64,000 bases of DNA from Verrucomicrobiia bacterium. GTDB lineage: Bacteria; Verrucomicrobiota; Verrucomicrobiia; JABWAM01. The translations under genes were made by a program, and so were the position numbers. Position 1 is the first letter of the stretch. Every line of letters begins with the position of its first letter. Below, one piece after another: positions 26,313 through 35,195 of the stretch. Location of the stretch: positions 1 through 64,000 of the forward strand of contig JAQUAF010000002.1 in the NCBI GenBank assembly GCA_028687435.1, read 5' to 3'. Under the pieces are notes generated by a model, which did no database searches, was not told the origin of the DNA, and saw only the letters and a program-made list of their open reading frames with translations.

Positions 26313-28394
26313 ATGTCCAGCAAAGAAGATCTGTTTGCCATGACAGGAGAAAAAAATATTCTCGCCCCGGAACATTTGGGGGTGATGAATGGAAGGCTGA
26401 CCGTCAATACACCGCATTCGGATGTTTTTTTAACGAAGGGATTGTTCGCGCCGCCTTATGCCAGTTCGGATTTTGTTCTGAGCGTCAGTCTTGACGGGAA
26501 GACGATTCAAACCATGGATTATGTGTGGAATGTTTTTGAGATCCAGAGAAAGGGGCGGTTCGGGGACATTGAGATTGAGACGGATCTTTTTCTGCCTTGC
26601 CGCCGGCGCGCGATGGTTCTTTCCGTCAGCATGCGCAACAAGACTGCCGCGGCGAAGAGTTTTTCCCTGGGAATAGCCCTGTCGGGAACGTTGGATTACC
26701 TGCGATTCTGGGGGTTTTCCAAACCGAAAAGCGTTGAAAGTTGCGTTGTCGCCCATAAGGGCGAGCCGGACGGGCTTAGTTTTCTTCATCGGGCGGATGA
26801 AAGGCTTCTCCAGGGACGCAAGATTGTGTTTGAAAACGCGTCGGGTTCCATTGCTGTTGGCGCTGACAGACTGGCGTTTTCGTGGGACAAGGGGCGGCAT
26901 GTTTGGAGTGCCGAGGTTTTCCTGAAGGGACGCCAGAGGCTGGAGTGGAATCTGGCGGTGGCGATTGGCGATCACCGGGAGGCCAGCCTGCTCTGCGACG
27001 AGATTTTGAGTGATGTTCCGAAGGCGGGGAGGCTGGCCAGGGTTCAGCACGCACGCCAGGTGGACGCGATTTTTGATCGTCTGCCCGCATTGGAAGCGGA
27101 GGATTCCCGCCTGGTGAAGTTTTACCGGCGATCTCTGTCTCATTTGATTCTCAATCGGTGGGATGTGCCGGAGTTCAAGTTGAATCCTTATTATTCGACC
27201 GGGAGCATCAACGGGGGATGCGTTTGCGAATACCTGTGGGATTTCGGAGAATCGGCGGAAATCCTTTCGTTGTGGGATCCGGAGGCGTTGGAGGCGCACA
27301 TTGTCCAATTTCTCAGTGTTGATCTGACCAGGCATTTCGCCTTTACGCCGATCACCGGCGAGGGGTATGGGCCGTGGTATCCGGTCAACCAGGAGAAAAT
27401 TCTTTCCATGATTTTTTTCTATCTTCTGCATACCGGGAACGTGGATTTTCTTGAGAAAAGGGCGGGAGGACGGAGCGTTTGGGAGTGGGTGTTGATGAGC
27501 GCAACACATGGCGACGATTTGAACCGGCCCGTCCGGATCATGGATTATGGAGCGGGCAACAACCACTTGGAACTGCGCAAGGAACACCGTTACGACCACT
27601 ATCTGCCGGATTTGAACGGGCGGCGGCATGGCAATTATATGCTGGCCTACCGGATCAGCGTGATGGCGGGGAAAAGAGCGGAATTTTTGAGGAAGCGCGC
27701 CCTGGCGATCAAAAAAATGTTAAAGGAAAAATTTTGGAGCGCCAGGGACAAATGGTTCCATTACCTGGACAAGGAAATGAAACCGCATTTGCGGTATACC
27801 GTGCAGATGTATTATCTGTTGGGCGCCGGCGTTTTGGATCAAGAAGAAGAGCAAGGGCTGTTAAGCCATTTGAATCCGGAGGAGTTCTTGTCCGAGCATG
27901 GATTGCACAGCATGGCCAAGCATGATCCCGCCTATGATGAGGCGGATATTGACAATGGCGGTCCCGGCTCCTGCACATGTTTTTCCCCCCAGATCATTGA
28001 ACGGCTGTATCAATGCGGACAGGGGCGTTTGGCCGGGGAATTGCTGGCTCGCATCTTGTGGTGGGGGGAGAGGCTTCCTTATTGGGGGGATTCCCAAGTT
28101 GCCGCCAGAATGGATTACCGGCGTGACACGCCATTGATTTGCGATATTGACGGCGTGACTGGAGCCCAAAGCATCATCTTTGGCCTGTTTGGCGTTCGGA
28201 TGAATGAAAAACGTTCGGTTGCCATCCACCCCCAAGCCCCCAGCTTTTCTCCAACGGTTGCGCTGCGAGGATTGAAATTGGGGGGGATGGAGATGGACAT
28301 TGTGGCCAATGGCAAGACATTCACCGTGCATGCCGGACGGAAAAAAATGAATTCCCCGGATGGCAAGCCTTTGAATATTTCGCTTTTTTCATAA
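26313..28394 (+). CDS. Six-hairpin (alpha/alpha)6 glycosidase-like protein
   Basis: A 693-residue protein with an N-terminal beta-sandwich (about 1-240) and a C-terminal (alpha/alpha)6 barrel, as in GH63, GH94, GH95 and relatives. Barrel segments include GGCVCEYLWDFGESAEIL, HGDDLNRPVRIMDYGAGN, YDEADIDNGGPGSC and ICDIDGVTGAQSI. I cannot assign a GH family with confidence; candidate acids are the Asp/Glu in DNGG and CEYLWD. There is no signal peptide. AAAGGA at 26301 fixes the ATG at 26313; a GTG at 26289 is rejected. It is the last gene of the LacI-led plus-strand cluster. Confidence 0.7.
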   Translation: MSSKEDLFAMTGEKNILAPEHLGVMNGRLTVNTPHSDVFLTKGLFAPPYASSDFVLSVSLDGKTIQTMDYVWNVFEIQRKGRFGDIEIETDLFLPCRRRAMVLSVSMRNKTAAAKSFSLGIALSGTLDYLRFWGFSKPKSVESCVVAHKGEPDGLSFLHRADERLLQGRKIVFENASGSIAVGADRLAFSWDKGRHVWSAEVFLKGRQRLEWNLAVAIGDHREASLLCDEILSDVPKAGRLARVQHARQVDAIFDRLPALEAEDSRLVKFYRRSLSHLILNRWDVPEFKLNPYYSTGSINGGCVCEYLWDFGESAEILSLWDPEALEAHIVQFLSVDLTRHFAFTPITGEGYGPWYPVNQEKILSMIFFYLLHTGNVDFLEKRAGGRSVWEWVLMSATHGDDLNRPVRIMDYGAGNNHLELRKEHRYDHYLPDLNGRRHGNYMLAYRISVMAGKRAEFLRKRALAIKKMLKEKFWSARDKWFHYLDKEMKPHLRYTVQMYYLLGAGVLDQEEEQGLLSHLNPEEFLSEHGLHSMAKHDPAYDEADIDNGGPGSCTCFSPQIIERLYQCGQGRLAGELLARILWWGERLPYWGDSQVAARMDYRRDTPLICDIDGVTGAQSIIFGLFGVRMNEKRSVAIHPQAPSFSPTVALRGLKLGGMEMDIVANGKTFTVHAGRKKMNSPDGKPLNISLFS

Positions 28395-28853
28395 ATGCAG
28401 AAAAAAGGCGAATGAGGGAGTTCCTGAAAGCATTCCTCCTGGCTCGCAATTTTTTTCAGAGGGAAGCAGGTCAGTCAAAAATCGCTTCCATGATGGAGAC
28501 GTCGTTCTCCATGGCGCTGGAGTTGTGGAGGTCCCACAACGGACAATCGCCAGATCATTCTCTCCCGTTATACCCAGCCAGACCCGGAACAAAATCTGCT
28601 CCTGAAACGTTTGAAACTTCAATTGCCTCCACAGCCACCCCCCCGCGGTTGACCTCCTCCAGAAAAATATTTTTACCCACCGAATCTCCCGTCGTGTAGT
28701 GCAGACCTTTTGCCTTTTTCAACCCCGCTGCCCACGCAGAAAACCCCTTTGCCCCATCAAAAAATCAGCGAATCGGCGAAGGCTGATGATTGTTTTTTTC
28801 GCCAGATTAGAAAGGGGATTGCAAAAAGGCGGGGTGGGTGGCATGTTGGACGG
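28395..28853. other. 459-base spacer with a minus-strand coding-like remnant
   Basis: No plus-strand gene fits. On the minus strand a frame runs from 28764 to a TGA at 28555-28557 and, in the same frame, on to a TGA at 28471-28473. Its peptide looks protein-like (KGLHYTTGDSVGKNIFLEEV, AIEVSNVSGADFVPGLAGYN; then after the first TGA CPLWDLHNSSAMENDVSIME), and codons after the internal TGA mostly end in C or G. There is no good start codon. I do not recognise the family. It may be the tail of a decayed gene; see findings. Confidence 0.35.
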
Positions 28854-29933
28854 ATGTTTAAGAAATTTTTTTCGTGCTTTGGCGGGGCGCCGGTTGTGTC
28901 TGGCGCTTTGGCGGTTGCGGTGATTTTTTCGGGATGCGGAGTCTCGGATCCGAAGTCGCCCCAGTTTGTGGTGGCCAAGGGCAAGGGGGTCAAAATCACC
29001 CGGGGTGAACTCGACAAGATCAAGGGGCGTCTCCTTTCGCAACGGAACATGCAATCCTCCCAGTTGGGCAAGGAAATGTCGGATCAATTGGACCGGCAAT
29101 TGACGGAGCAGCTGGCAGTGGAACAATTGTTGCTGGGACAGGGCGGGGAACTGAAAATCGCCAATCTTGACCAGCAGGTGAGCGCTCGCGTCGAGCAATT
29201 GAGCAAACAGGTTGGAGGTGAGGCGGCGTTCAATGAGCGATTGGGAAAGGCCGGCCTGACCGAGGCTGTGATGAAGGAGGAGTTTCGCAAACAAATCACG
29301 ATTAATGAGGTGATCAAGGTCAAGGTGCAGCCCCCGGCCGAGCCGTCCGCAGCGGATATTGCCAAGTTTTACAATGAAAATTCCCGTCATTTTAATCAAC
29401 CGGCCACGGTCCGGGCCAGTCATGTGCTGGTGAAGGTTGAACCCAACTCCACGCCGGCAGTCAAGGCGCAGAAGCGGAAGACCATTGACGCGGCAAGGGA
29501 CCGCATTGTGAAGAAAAAAGAGGATTTTGCCGCGGTGGCAAAAGAGGTTTCGCAGGATCCGGGCAGTGCAGCGCGCGGAGGCGATCTGGGCAAGCCTTTT
29601 GGGCCCAGTGAAATGGTGCCGGAATTTGAGAAAATGGCCTTTGCCGCCAAGGTGGGGGATGTCAGCCCGGTTTTTGAGACTCAATATGGATTCCACTTCC
29701 TGAAGGTGACGGAAAACAATCCCGCCAGGAAAGTCACGCTGGATGAGGCCAAGCCCAACATTGTCCGTTTCTTGAAGGAAAAGGAACATAATGTTGCAAC
29801 GCAGAATTTCATTAAAAAATTGCAGGCGGGCGCCAATGTGAAGTATTTCCTTCCCGAGCCGCAAAAGACCGCGGAATTGAAGAAGGCTCCCCTGGGCGCT
29901 CCATCCGCAACCCCGGCCGCTCCCAAATCGTAA
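28854..29933 (+). CDS. Parvulin-type peptidyl-prolyl isomerase lipoprotein (SurA/PrsA-like)
   Basis: A 359-residue exported chaperone. The start at 28854 gives a lipoprotein signal (MFKKFFSCFGG...AVIFSGC, lipobox Cys at residue 28). A SurA-like helical N-domain (about 45-180, EFRKQITINEVI) is followed by a parvulin rotamase domain (about 185-295: VRASHVLVKVE, FAAVAKEVSQDPGSAARGGDLG, VFETQYGFHFLKV). It should catalyse prolyl isomerisation and assist outer-membrane or secreted protein folding in the periplasm. The C-terminus is a Pro/Ala-rich tail. The MFS gene follows after four bases. Confidence 0.92.
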   Translation: MFKKFFSCFGGAPVVSGALAVAVIFSGCGVSDPKSPQFVVAKGKGVKITRGELDKIKGRLLSQRNMQSSQLGKEMSDQLDRQLTEQLAVEQLLLGQGGELKIANLDQQVSARVEQLSKQVGGEAAFNERLGKAGLTEAVMKEEFRKQITINEVIKVKVQPPAEPSAADIAKFYNENSRHFNQPATVRASHVLVKVEPNSTPAVKAQKRKTIDAARDRIVKKKEDFAAVAKEVSQDPGSAARGGDLGKPFGPSEMVPEFEKMAFAAKVGDVSPVFETQYGFHFLKVTENNPARKVTLDEAKPNIVRFLKEKEHNVATQNFIKKLQAGANVKYFLPEPQKTAELKKAPLGAPSATPAAPKS

Positions 29934-29937
29934 ATTC

Positions 29938-31245
29938 GTGCCGGCAGTTTCCCAGCCCAAAGCGACTCATGCCCGTTACGGGGTGGTGGGGTTTTCTTTG
30001 TGTCTGGCTGCGGTGGCTTATCTGGACCGGGTGTGCATTTCCGCGGCAGCGGGGGCCATGCGTTCAGATTTGGGGCTGACGGCGGAGCAGATGGGATATG
30101 TCTTCAGCGCGTTCACCCTGGCCTATGCGTTGTTTGAGGTTCCCAGCGGATGGCTGGCGGATCGCTTTGGTCCGCGCCTCATGCTGGCCCGGGTGGTGAT
30201 CTGGTGGTCGTTGATGACGGCTTTGACGGGGTGGGTTTGGGGGTTTATGTCTTTGTTGCTGGTGCGTTTTTTATTTGGAATGGGGGAGGCGGGGACATAT
30301 CCGGGAATATCGAGGGCTTTTTCCCGGTGGCTGCCGTTGGATGCCTTGGGCGGGGCTTTTGGAATAACCGTGGCGGCCGGTGTTTTTGGCGGCGCATTGA
30401 CCCAGCGTCTGACCGTGACCTGTCTGGAACACTTGAGCTGGCGTTGCACCTTCATGCTTTACAGCATGGCGGGACTGGCTTGGGCGGCAGCCTGGGTGAT
30501 TTGGTTCCGTGACGATCCCCATGTCCACAAGGGAGTCAACCAGGAGGAATTGCGTTTGATTGGCAGTCATCCGCCGAAACCGCATCCGCCGGTGCCCTGG
30601 CGGGCGATGTTGCGAAACCGCGGAGTGGCGGCCATTTGCCTCATGTATCTGGGCACCATTTACGGTTGGTATTTGTATCTGACGTGGCTGCCCACTTATT
30701 TGAATGAGGCGCGCGGGTTCAATATGCGCGCGGTGGGCTGGTTGTCGGCCATGCCGTTGTTCTGCATCGGGTTGAGCGTGTTGGGGGGCGGCTGGTTGAG
30801 CGACCGGTTGTGCCGGCGTTTTGGTTTGCGATGGGGGCGGCGTTTGCCGGGATTGATTGGGTTGCCTCTTGCCATTGTGGCGCTGGTGGCGGCGGTTTTT
30901 ACATCCCACCCATTGGCCAGCGCCTTGTTGTTCGGGCTTTCGGCGGGATTGTCGGCGTTGGGGGTGGCGGCGGGATGGGCTGTGTGCCTGGAGATCGGGG
31001 GGGACCATGCAGGAGTGGTGACGGGGGCCATGAACATGTTTGGCAACATGGGGGGCGCCCTTTCGCCGGTGGTTCTGGGATGCTGCCTGCAACGATGGCA
31101 TTCATGGAACCACGGATTGCTGACGGTGGCGTTTTTTTATGCCATGGCGGCGGTTTGCTGGTTGTGGATTGATCCGCTGCATCCGTTGGAGAAACGCCTG
31201 AAACAGGCTGAAGCCCCCCAACGAGATCAGGAAAATGGAGGATGA
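29938..31245 (+). CDS. MFS transporter, anion:cation symporter type
   Basis: A 435-residue, 12-helix major facilitator. The motif FEVPSGWLADRFGPR between helices 2 and 3, the Arg/Asp in YLDRVCISAAAGAM and the sequence FGMGEAGTYPGISRAFSRW match the ACS branch that carries hexuronates, glucarate and other organic anions with H+ or Na+. The start is GTG at 29938, four bases after the previous stop. The pairing with a rotamase gene does not reveal the substrate. Confidence 0.88.
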   Translation: MPAVSQPKATHARYGVVGFSLCLAAVAYLDRVCISAAAGAMRSDLGLTAEQMGYVFSAFTLAYALFEVPSGWLADRFGPRLMLARVVIWWSLMTALTGWVWGFMSLLLVRFLFGMGEAGTYPGISRAFSRWLPLDALGGAFGITVAAGVFGGALTQRLTVTCLEHLSWRCTFMLYSMAGLAWAAAWVIWFRDDPHVHKGVNQEELRLIGSHPPKPHPPVPWRAMLRNRGVAAICLMYLGTIYGWYLYLTWLPTYLNEARGFNMRAVGWLSAMPLFCIGLSVLGGGWLSDRLCRRFGLRWGRRLPGLIGLPLAIVALVAAVFTSHPLASALLFGLSAGLSALGVAAGWAVCLEIGGDHAGVVTGAMNMFGNMGGALSPVVLGCCLQRWHSWNHGLLTVAFFYAMAAVCWLWIDPLHPLEKRLKQAEAPQRDQENGG

Positions 31246-31317
31246 TTTTTGCGGCGACAGTTTGTTGTCGTTAAATTTTGATCAAGAGCTATGGTGTTTC
31301 ACAACGGAGGTGATCTT

Positions 31318-33981
31318 ATGAATCCTGACGATTCTGCGGCAAGACAGGAAAATCGCGAATGGATGGAGTCCTTGGACGAGGTTTTGCAACGGGCCGGTCC
31401 CGAGCGCGCGGGCGAGTTGTTGAGGGAAATTCAAATTCATGCCCAGGCCAGGGGGGTGAGGTTGCCTTACATGGCCAACACGCCGTATGTGAACACCATC
31501 CAGCCATGCGATGAACCGGCTTATCCCGGCGACCGGGAATTGGAACGGCGGATCAAAAGCATCATCCGGTGGAACGCCATGGCCATGGTGGTGAGGGCCA
31601 ACCGGGATGAGCATGGCATCGGCGGGCATATCTCGACTTACGCCTCGGCTGCCACGCTTTACGAGGTGGGGTTCAATCATTTCTTCCGGGGAAAGAACCA
31701 TCCCTGCGGCGGGGATTTCGTTTTTTTCCAAGGTCATTCGGCGCCTGGCATTTATGCGCGGGCTTTTTTGGAAGGAAGGCTGGAGGCCGCCCAACTCGAA
31801 AATTATCGCCGTGAATTGCGATATTGCGGAGGTCTGGCTTCGTATCCGCATCCCTGGTTGATGCCGGATTTCTGGTCGTTTCCCACGGTATCGATGGGAT
31901 TGGGGCCGATCATGGCGATTTACCAGGCGCGTTTCTGCAGGTATCTGGAGGATCGCGGGCTGAAGCCCGCCACGGATATGAAGGTGTGGGCGTTTTTGGG
32001 CGACGGAGAGACCGACGAGCCGGAAACCCTGGGAATGATCAATTTGGCGGCCAGGGAAAAATTGGACAACCTGATCTTTGTCATCAATTGCAACCTCCAG
32101 CGTCTCGACGGGCCGGTGCGCGGCAATGGCAAGATCGTCCAGGAACTGGAGGCGGGTTTCCGCGGCGAAGGATGGAATGTGATCAAGGTTATCTGGGGTG
32201 ATCGATGGGAGCCGTTGCTTGCGCGGGACGCCGAGGGGGCGCTGGTCCGGCGCATGGGCGAGGTGGTGGATGGGGAATTTCAAAAATACATTGTTTCGGG
32301 CGGAAAATATATCCGCGACCATTTTTTTGGCGCGGACCCCCGTTTGCTGGAAATGGTCAAGGATTATCCGGATGATCAGTTGCGCAAACTGAACCGGGGA
32401 GGGCATGATCCGAAGAAAGTGCATGCCGCTTACAAGGCCGCGATGGAGACGCGAAATGCGCCGACGGTGATTCTGGCCCATACGGTGAAAGGTTATGGAT
32501 TGGGCGAGAGCGGGGAGGGGAAGAATATCACCCATCAGCAGAAGCAGTTGAACGAGGAGGAGATGCGGAATTTTCGCACCCGGTTTGGAATTCCCATTTC
32601 AGACGAGGAAATTGCCGCCGCGCCTTTTTATCGTCCCGCGCCGGACAGTGCCGAGATCCGTTATCTCAAGGAACGCCGCCAGGCGCTTGGCGGTTGGGCG
32701 CCGATCCGCCGGGTGTCGAAGGCGGTTTTGAATCCGCCGGAAAAAACGCTTTGGGACGAGTTTTACCAGGGCACCCAGGGGAGGGAGATTTCCACAACCA
32801 TGGGATTTGTGCGCATCCTGGCCAAGTTGTTGAAGGATCGTGAATTGGGGCGGCTGGTGGTGCCGATTGTGCCGGACGAGGCCAGAACCTTTGGAATGGA
32901 AGCCCTGTTCCGGCAATGCGGCATCTATTCCCATGTGGGACAACTCTACGAGCCGGTCGATGCGGAAAGCCTGCTTTATTACAAGGAAGTCAAGGATGGG
33001 CAGATTTTGGAGGAGGGGATCAGCGAGGCGGGGGGGATGTCATCCTTCATTGCCGCCGGCACCGCCTATGCCAACCATGGTGTGCAGACCATACCGTTCT
33101 TCATTTATTATTCCATGTTCGGGTTTCAGCGGGTGGGGGATTTGATTTGGGCGGCGGGCGACATGCGATGCCGGGGGTTTCTCATTGGTGGTACCGCCGG
33201 GCGCACGACGCTGGCCGGGGAAGGATTGCAGCATCAGGACGGGCACAGTCATTTGCTGGCTTATCCGTTGCCCAATCTCATGGCTTACGATCCCGCCTGC
33301 GTTTACGAATTGGCGGTCATCATCAAGGACGGTCTGTGCCGCATGTATGAAAAGAGGGAGAGCATTTTCTATTACCTGACGGTGATGAACGAAAATTACG
33401 CCATGCCGCCCATGCCCAAGGGCGCCGAGGAGGGGATTTTGAAAGGCGCCTATCTCTTCAACCCGTCTCCCATTTCCGATGAAAAACGGCGCGTCCAGCT
33501 TTTGGGCAGCGGGGCGATCTTGAACGAAACGGTCAAGGCGCAACGAATCCTGGCGGAGAAATACGGAGTGGCTGCGAATGTCTGGTCCGTGACCAGCTAC
33601 AAGGAATTGCGCCAGGACGCCTTGAATGCCGAACGCTGGAACATGTTTCATCCGGGGGAGAAACCGCATGTTCCGTATGTGACGGATTGTTTTCCAAAGG
33701 ATCCTGGCGTGTTTGTGGCCGCCTCGGATTATGTGAAGGATGTTCCCAATTCCATTGCCCCCTGGTTGCCGGGGCCGCTGTTGTCCCTGGGAACCAACGG
33801 ATTTGGCCGCAGCGACAGCCGGGAACGGTTGAGGGATTTCTTCGAGGTGGACGCCCGCTACATTGTCATTGGCGCCCTGTTCATGCTCGCCCGGCGGAAG
33901 GTTCTGGACGCGCAAACGGCGAAACAGGCCATTGATGATCTGCAGGTGGACCCGGAAAAGATCAACCCCATGCTGGTTTGA
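31318..33981 (+). CDS. aceE: Pyruvate dehydrogenase E1 component, homodimeric
   Basis: An 887-residue thiamine-diphosphate enzyme, the length typical of AceE, which decarboxylates pyruvate and acetylates the E2 lipoyl domain. GGHISTYASAATLYEVGFNHFF, FFQGHSAPGIYARAFLEG and the ThDP/Mg site WAFLGDGETDEPETLG...INCNLQRLDGPVRGN are all present, as is the central GIPISDEEI region and the C-terminal TDCFPKDPGVFVAASDY. The GGAGGTGAT just before the ATG at 31318 is a strong ribosome site. No E2 (aceF) or E3 gene is adjacent. It ends 8 bases from the convergent ACT-domain gene. Confidence 0.95.
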   Translation: MNPDDSAARQENREWMESLDEVLQRAGPERAGELLREIQIHAQARGVRLPYMANTPYVNTIQPCDEPAYPGDRELERRIKSIIRWNAMAMVVRANRDEHGIGGHISTYASAATLYEVGFNHFFRGKNHPCGGDFVFFQGHSAPGIYARAFLEGRLEAAQLENYRRELRYCGGLASYPHPWLMPDFWSFPTVSMGLGPIMAIYQARFCRYLEDRGLKPATDMKVWAFLGDGETDEPETLGMINLAAREKLDNLIFVINCNLQRLDGPVRGNGKIVQELEAGFRGEGWNVIKVIWGDRWEPLLARDAEGALVRRMGEVVDGEFQKYIVSGGKYIRDHFFGADPRLLEMVKDYPDDQLRKLNRGGHDPKKVHAAYKAAMETRNAPTVILAHTVKGYGLGESGEGKNITHQQKQLNEEEMRNFRTRFGIPISDEEIAAAPFYRPAPDSAEIRYLKERRQALGGWAPIRRVSKAVLNPPEKTLWDEFYQGTQGREISTTMGFVRILAKLLKDRELGRLVVPIVPDEARTFGMEALFRQCGIYSHVGQLYEPVDAESLLYYKEVKDGQILEEGISEAGGMSSFIAAGTAYANHGVQTIPFFIYYSMFGFQRVGDLIWAAGDMRCRGFLIGGTAGRTTLAGEGLQHQDGHSHLLAYPLPNLMAYDPACVYELAVIIKDGLCRMYEKRESIFYYLTVMNENYAMPPMPKGAEEGILKGAYLFNPSPISDEKRRVQLLGSGAILNETVKAQRILAEKYGVAANVWSVTSYKELRQDALNAERWNMFHPGEKPHVPYVTDCFPKDPGVFVAASDYVKDVPNSIAPWLPGPLLSLGTNGFGRSDSRERLRDFFEVDARYIVIGALFMLARRKVLDAQTAKQAIDDLQVDPEKINPMLV

Positions 33982-33988
33982 GGATTTT

Positions 33989-34474
33989 TCAGCGGGAAAT
34001 GTCGGCCTGGCCCAGGATGGTGAACCCGTTTTGCTTGAAGACATCGATGGCCAGTTCCGTGTCTTCCACGTGGAAGGCCAGCAGGGGGCGGTCATGCAGG
34101 CGCATGAGGAAGCCGTAAACGTAGAAGATGTTGATCTCGGCCTGCATGAGCGTTTTGAGCATGGAAGTCAGCCCTTCCGGACCATGGGGAAGCTCAACCA
34201 CGACCACGGACGTGTCGCTGAAGGCCATTTGGTGGGTGTGAAAAAGCTCCGCCGCTTTTTCCGGGTCATCGACGATCAGTCGGATGACAGCCGAGTCGCT
34301 GGTGTCCACCACGGAAAGCGCGAGAATATGGATGTTGGTCTGTTCAAAGAGCCGCGACAGATCAAGCAGGCGTCCGCACTTGTTTTCCAGGAAGACCGAG
34401 AATTGCCGCACCAGCGGACCGGGTTTGGCTTTGGCGGTTTTGGGTGATGGAGGCTGGGGCGTGGGTGTGGCCAT
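33989..34474 (-). CDS. ACT-domain protein
   Basis: A 161-residue protein with two ACT-like ligand-binding units: residues 22-90 (QFSVFLENKCGRLLDLSRLF, HILALSVVDTSDSAVIRLIV) and 95-158 (GLTSMLKTLMQAEINIFYVY, FKQNGFTILGQADI). ACT domains bind amino acids and usually regulate a partner enzyme. A Pro/Lys-rich N-terminal tail of about 20 residues precedes them. It is convergent with aceE, so joint transcription is excluded. The target is unknown. Confidence 0.85.
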   Translation of the reverse strand: MATPTPQPPSPKTAKAKPGPLVRQFSVFLENKCGRLLDLSRLFEQTNIHILALSVVDTSDSAVIRLIVDDPEKAAELFHTHQMAFSDTSVVVVELPHGPEGLTSMLKTLMQAEINIFYVYGFLMRLHDRPLLAFHVEDTELAIDVFKQNGFTILGQADISR

Positions 34475-34576
34475 GAAAGTGCTCGATTGCCTCCATTATA
34501 CCAGTTTGTCTTGAGTCTGCACGCTGAAATTTTGGGGAGGGAAAATGCCGTTTATGGTGGTTGACAGGAGGCGCGG

Positions 34577-35161
34577 ATGAACGCTAGAAATTCCCCTGCT
34601 TTACCCTTTGCATCCGGCCACATCGGCCGCGTTGAGAAAACACCGACTCATCAAAGCGCCATGAATGAAACTCAAAACCAGCCAGCCGACCCGTTGCGGG
34701 CCAGTTCCGGCAAGTACCTGACCTTTTTTCTGGGCAAGGAAGCTTACGCCATACCCGTGTTGAAAGTGCGTGAGATTATTCGCATGATTGACATCACGCC
34801 GGTTCCCAAGATGCCGGAGCATATCAAGGGAGTGGTCAATTTGCGCGGCAAGGTGATTTCCATCATTGATTTGCGGATCCGGTTTCATCTTTCCAAGGCC
34901 GATACAACCGAGCGAACCTGCATTGTGGTGGTGGAGGTCCAGACGCCTGCGAAGGACCGGATTTTGATGGGGTTGATCGTCGATGCGGTGGAGGAAGTGT
35001 TGAATATCGGCAAGGATGACATTGAGCCGACGCCCGATTTTGGCACGCGCTTTTCGACGGAATATATTCTTGGAATGGCCAAATCCAAGGGGACGGTCAA
35101 GACTTTGTTGGATATTGACCAGATCATTTCGGCCGAACTGGCCGAAGTTGTCGGAACCTGA
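34577..35161 (+). CDS. cheW: Chemotaxis coupling protein CheW
   Basis: A 194-residue adaptor linking chemoreceptors to CheA. The CheW fold is evident: YLTFFLGKEAYAIPVLKVRE, MIDITPVPKMPEHIKGVVNL, RGKVISIIDLRIRF, GLIVDAVEEVLNI. AGGAGG at 34566-34571 supports the ATG at 34577, giving a 40-residue non-conserved leader; an in-frame ATG at 34661 is the alternative. The chemoreceptor gene follows after 34 bases. No cheA, cheY, cheB or cheR is in the window. Confidence 0.92.
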   Translation: MNARNSPALPFASGHIGRVEKTPTHQSAMNETQNQPADPLRASSGKYLTFFLGKEAYAIPVLKVREIIRMIDITPVPKMPEHIKGVVNLRGKVISIIDLRIRFHLSKADTTERTCIVVVEVQTPAKDRILMGLIVDAVEEVLNIGKDDIEPTPDFGTRFSTEYILGMAKSKGTVKTLLDIDQIISAELAEVVGT

Positions 35162-35195
35162 CGGGTGACGCTTAAAAATTGGACGGGAGATGTTT

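Noticed and set aside
28412-28699. A 95-codon plus-strand frame in the spacer before the rotamase gene
   Set aside because: Rich in Ser/Pro/Thr with no ribosome site or motif; the opposite strand looks more like coding sequence.
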